A stretch of DNA of 64,000 bases. It comes from JACCZX01 sp963801035. Its GTDB lineage: Bacteria; Pseudomonadota; Gammaproteobacteria; Burkholderiales; Burkholderiaceae_F. The notes below the pieces were generated by a model. That model was not told where the DNA came from, ran no database searches, and saw nothing but the letters and a program-made list of their open reading frames with translations. The position numbers and the translations under genes are program-made. Where the stretch lies: NCBI GenBank assembly GCA_963801035.1, contig CAWDDF010000005.1:62001-126000 (forward strand). The letters run 5' to 3'. Every line of letters begins with the position of its first letter. Position 1 is the stretch's first letter. This document shows positions 63,182-64,000 of the stretch, piece after piece.

Positions 63182-63667
63182 GTGCGGGACTGCCAGATAA
63201 AGACCCGAGTGACACGCGGCCGACGCAGCGGCCGGCGGCGCGGGTTCACACTGCTCGAATTGCTGGTCGTTCTGACAATCGCTGCGGGTATTGCAGTACT
63301 GGCCATGCCGCAGCTGTCGAAAGCCATCGCTGTGTTTGAACTGAAGAGCGGTGCGCGCCAGCTGGCCTCTGCGTTGCAGGCGGCGCGCGGCCGCGCCATC
63401 GCGCGGGACGGCGAGGTGGCCGTCATTGTGGACGTTCAAAAGCGCGTGTACCGGACAACGGGTCTCACTGAAGTTCGACCGTTGTCCGCTGATCTCTCGC
63501 TGACGCTCGAGACGGCAAGCAGTGACGTCCTAAACGAGCAGGTGGGAGCCATCCGTTTCTTTCCCGACGGCAGCTCGACCGGAGGTCGCTTGACGCTCGC
63601 TGCGGGCGGCCGGAAGTACGTGGTCGCGGTGAACTGGCTGACCGGCCGAGTGACGACCCATGAATAG
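63182..63667 (+). CDS. gspH: Type II secretion minor pseudopilin GspH
   Basis: A 161-residue prepilin: basic leader (RGRRSGRRRG), cleavage before FTLLELLVVLTIAAGIAVLA, the helix AVFELKSGARQLASALQAAR and a beta-rich C-terminal domain (IRFFPDGSSTGGRLTLAAGG, the conserved FxPDGSSTGG element of GspH). Starts at a GTG. Its 3' end overlaps gspI by eight bases. Confidence 0.93.
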   Translation: MRDCQIKTRVTRGRRSGRRRGFTLLELLVVLTIAAGIAVLAMPQLSKAIAVFELKSGARQLASALQAARGRAIARDGEVAVIVDVQKRVYRTTGLTEVRPLSADLSLTLETASSDVLNEQVGAIRFFPDGSSTGGRLTLAAGGRKYVVAVNWLTGRVTTHE

Positions 63668-64000
63668 GCACGGGCCGATGCGCAGGTGCATGGGCGGCTT
63701 CTCACTGCTGGAAGTGTTGGTTGCGTTCACGATTCTGGCGCTGACGCTGGGTGTGCTGTGGCAGATATTTTCGGCGACAGCACAGCGCGCCACGGTGGTC
63801 CAGGATACTCATCGTGCGGTCATGTTGGCGGAATCGAAAATGTCTGAACTCGCACTGACGGATGTGATACGTGCGGGCGCGGATGCAGGAGAGGTCGATG
63901 CGACCTTTCGCTGGCAGCGTCACGTCGAGCCCCTCGAGGCAAGGAGGGCGGCATCGGGTACACGTTCATGGGCTGCGTATCGAGTCATCGTGCAGGTGCA
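63660..64000 (+). CDS. gspI: Type II secretion minor pseudopilin GspI, partial
   Basis: The gene runs off the right edge; 113 codons are present. From an ATG inside the gspH end, the leader RHGPMRRCMGG is followed by a prepilin site and helix (FSLLEVLVAFTILALTLGVL), then AESKMSELALTDVI and TFRWQRHVEP, as expected for GspI. It forms part of the pseudopilus tip with GspJ and GspK, which would be expected further right. Confidence 0.92.
   Translation, partial: MNRHGPMRRCMGGFSLLEVLVAFTILALTLGVLWQIFSATAQRATVVQDTHRAVMLAESKMSELALTDVIRAGADAGEVDATFRWQRHVEPLEARRAASGTRSWAAYRVIVQV

Overview
The window looks like a chromosomal segment of a betaproteobacterium, most likely Burkholderiales or a close relative. 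The reasons are high GC, the conserved runs algZ-algR-hemC-hemD-hemX-hemY, nadE-glnB, ftsK-lolA-(x)-rarA-serS and pmbA/yjgA/mog, two TRAP transporters, and PEP-CTERM plus type II secretion genes. No replication origin, rRNA, CRISPR array or intact insertion sequence was seen.

Layout. 1-6 kb: the 5' end of a frameshifted gluQ, then two tandem PAS-GGDEF diguanylate cyclases. 6-9.7 kb: doxX-like gene, esterase, mog and yjgA, with pmbA divergent. 9.8-14.4 kb: a TRAP substrate-binding protein facing dctM, dctQ and argH. 14.47-14.74 kb: a 271-bp non-coding element with perfect 27-bp terminal inverted repeats and two large internal hairpin arms, lodged between argH and algZ. 14.7-20.8 kb: algZ, algR and hemCDXY. 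20.9-29.4 kb: a second TRAP/aldehyde dehydrogenase/sodium symporter block; four of its genes carry frameshifts, and an 87-bp direct duplication lies at the 3' end of the binding-protein gene. 29.5-36 kb: ppa, a DMT exporter, a FemAB-like acetyltransferase, nadE, glnB, an Smr protein and trxB. 36-39.6 kb: two tiny membrane-protein ORFs, then a LytTR regulator with two LytS-type kinases, one of them catalytically degenerate. 39.7-46.8 kb: ftsK, lolA, a broken DUF808 gene, an FKBP isomerase, rarA and serS. 46.85-49.5 kb: two tRNA-Ser genes flanking a doubly frameshifted acs, followed by decayed integrase sequence. 49.6-55 kb: an NAD(P)-binding protein, a PEP-CTERM protein, a large repeat protein with a heme-like motif, and a lytic transglycosylase. 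55.3-59.6 kb: a NarX/NarL-type cluster with one normal kinase, one kinase whose phospho-accepting histidine is replaced, and two receiver proteins. 59.8-64 kb: gspE, F, G, H and the start of gspI.

How the parts fit. The core genes (heme, arginine and NAD synthesis, division, translation) are all intact. Ten single-base frame breaks fall in eight other genes (gluQ, hemX, SSS symporter, TPR, dctM, aldehyde dehydrogenase, DUF808, acs). This could be consensus-sequencing error or decay of dispensable genes, and only re-sequencing would separate the two. The most distinctive biology is that two unrelated two-component loci (36.5-39.6 kb and 55.3-59.6 kb) each pair a canonical histidine kinase with a paralogue lacking the phosphorylatable histidine. 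The second is the 271-bp nested inverted-repeat element in a divergent promoter region. Alternative start sites are noted where the choice was uncertain.
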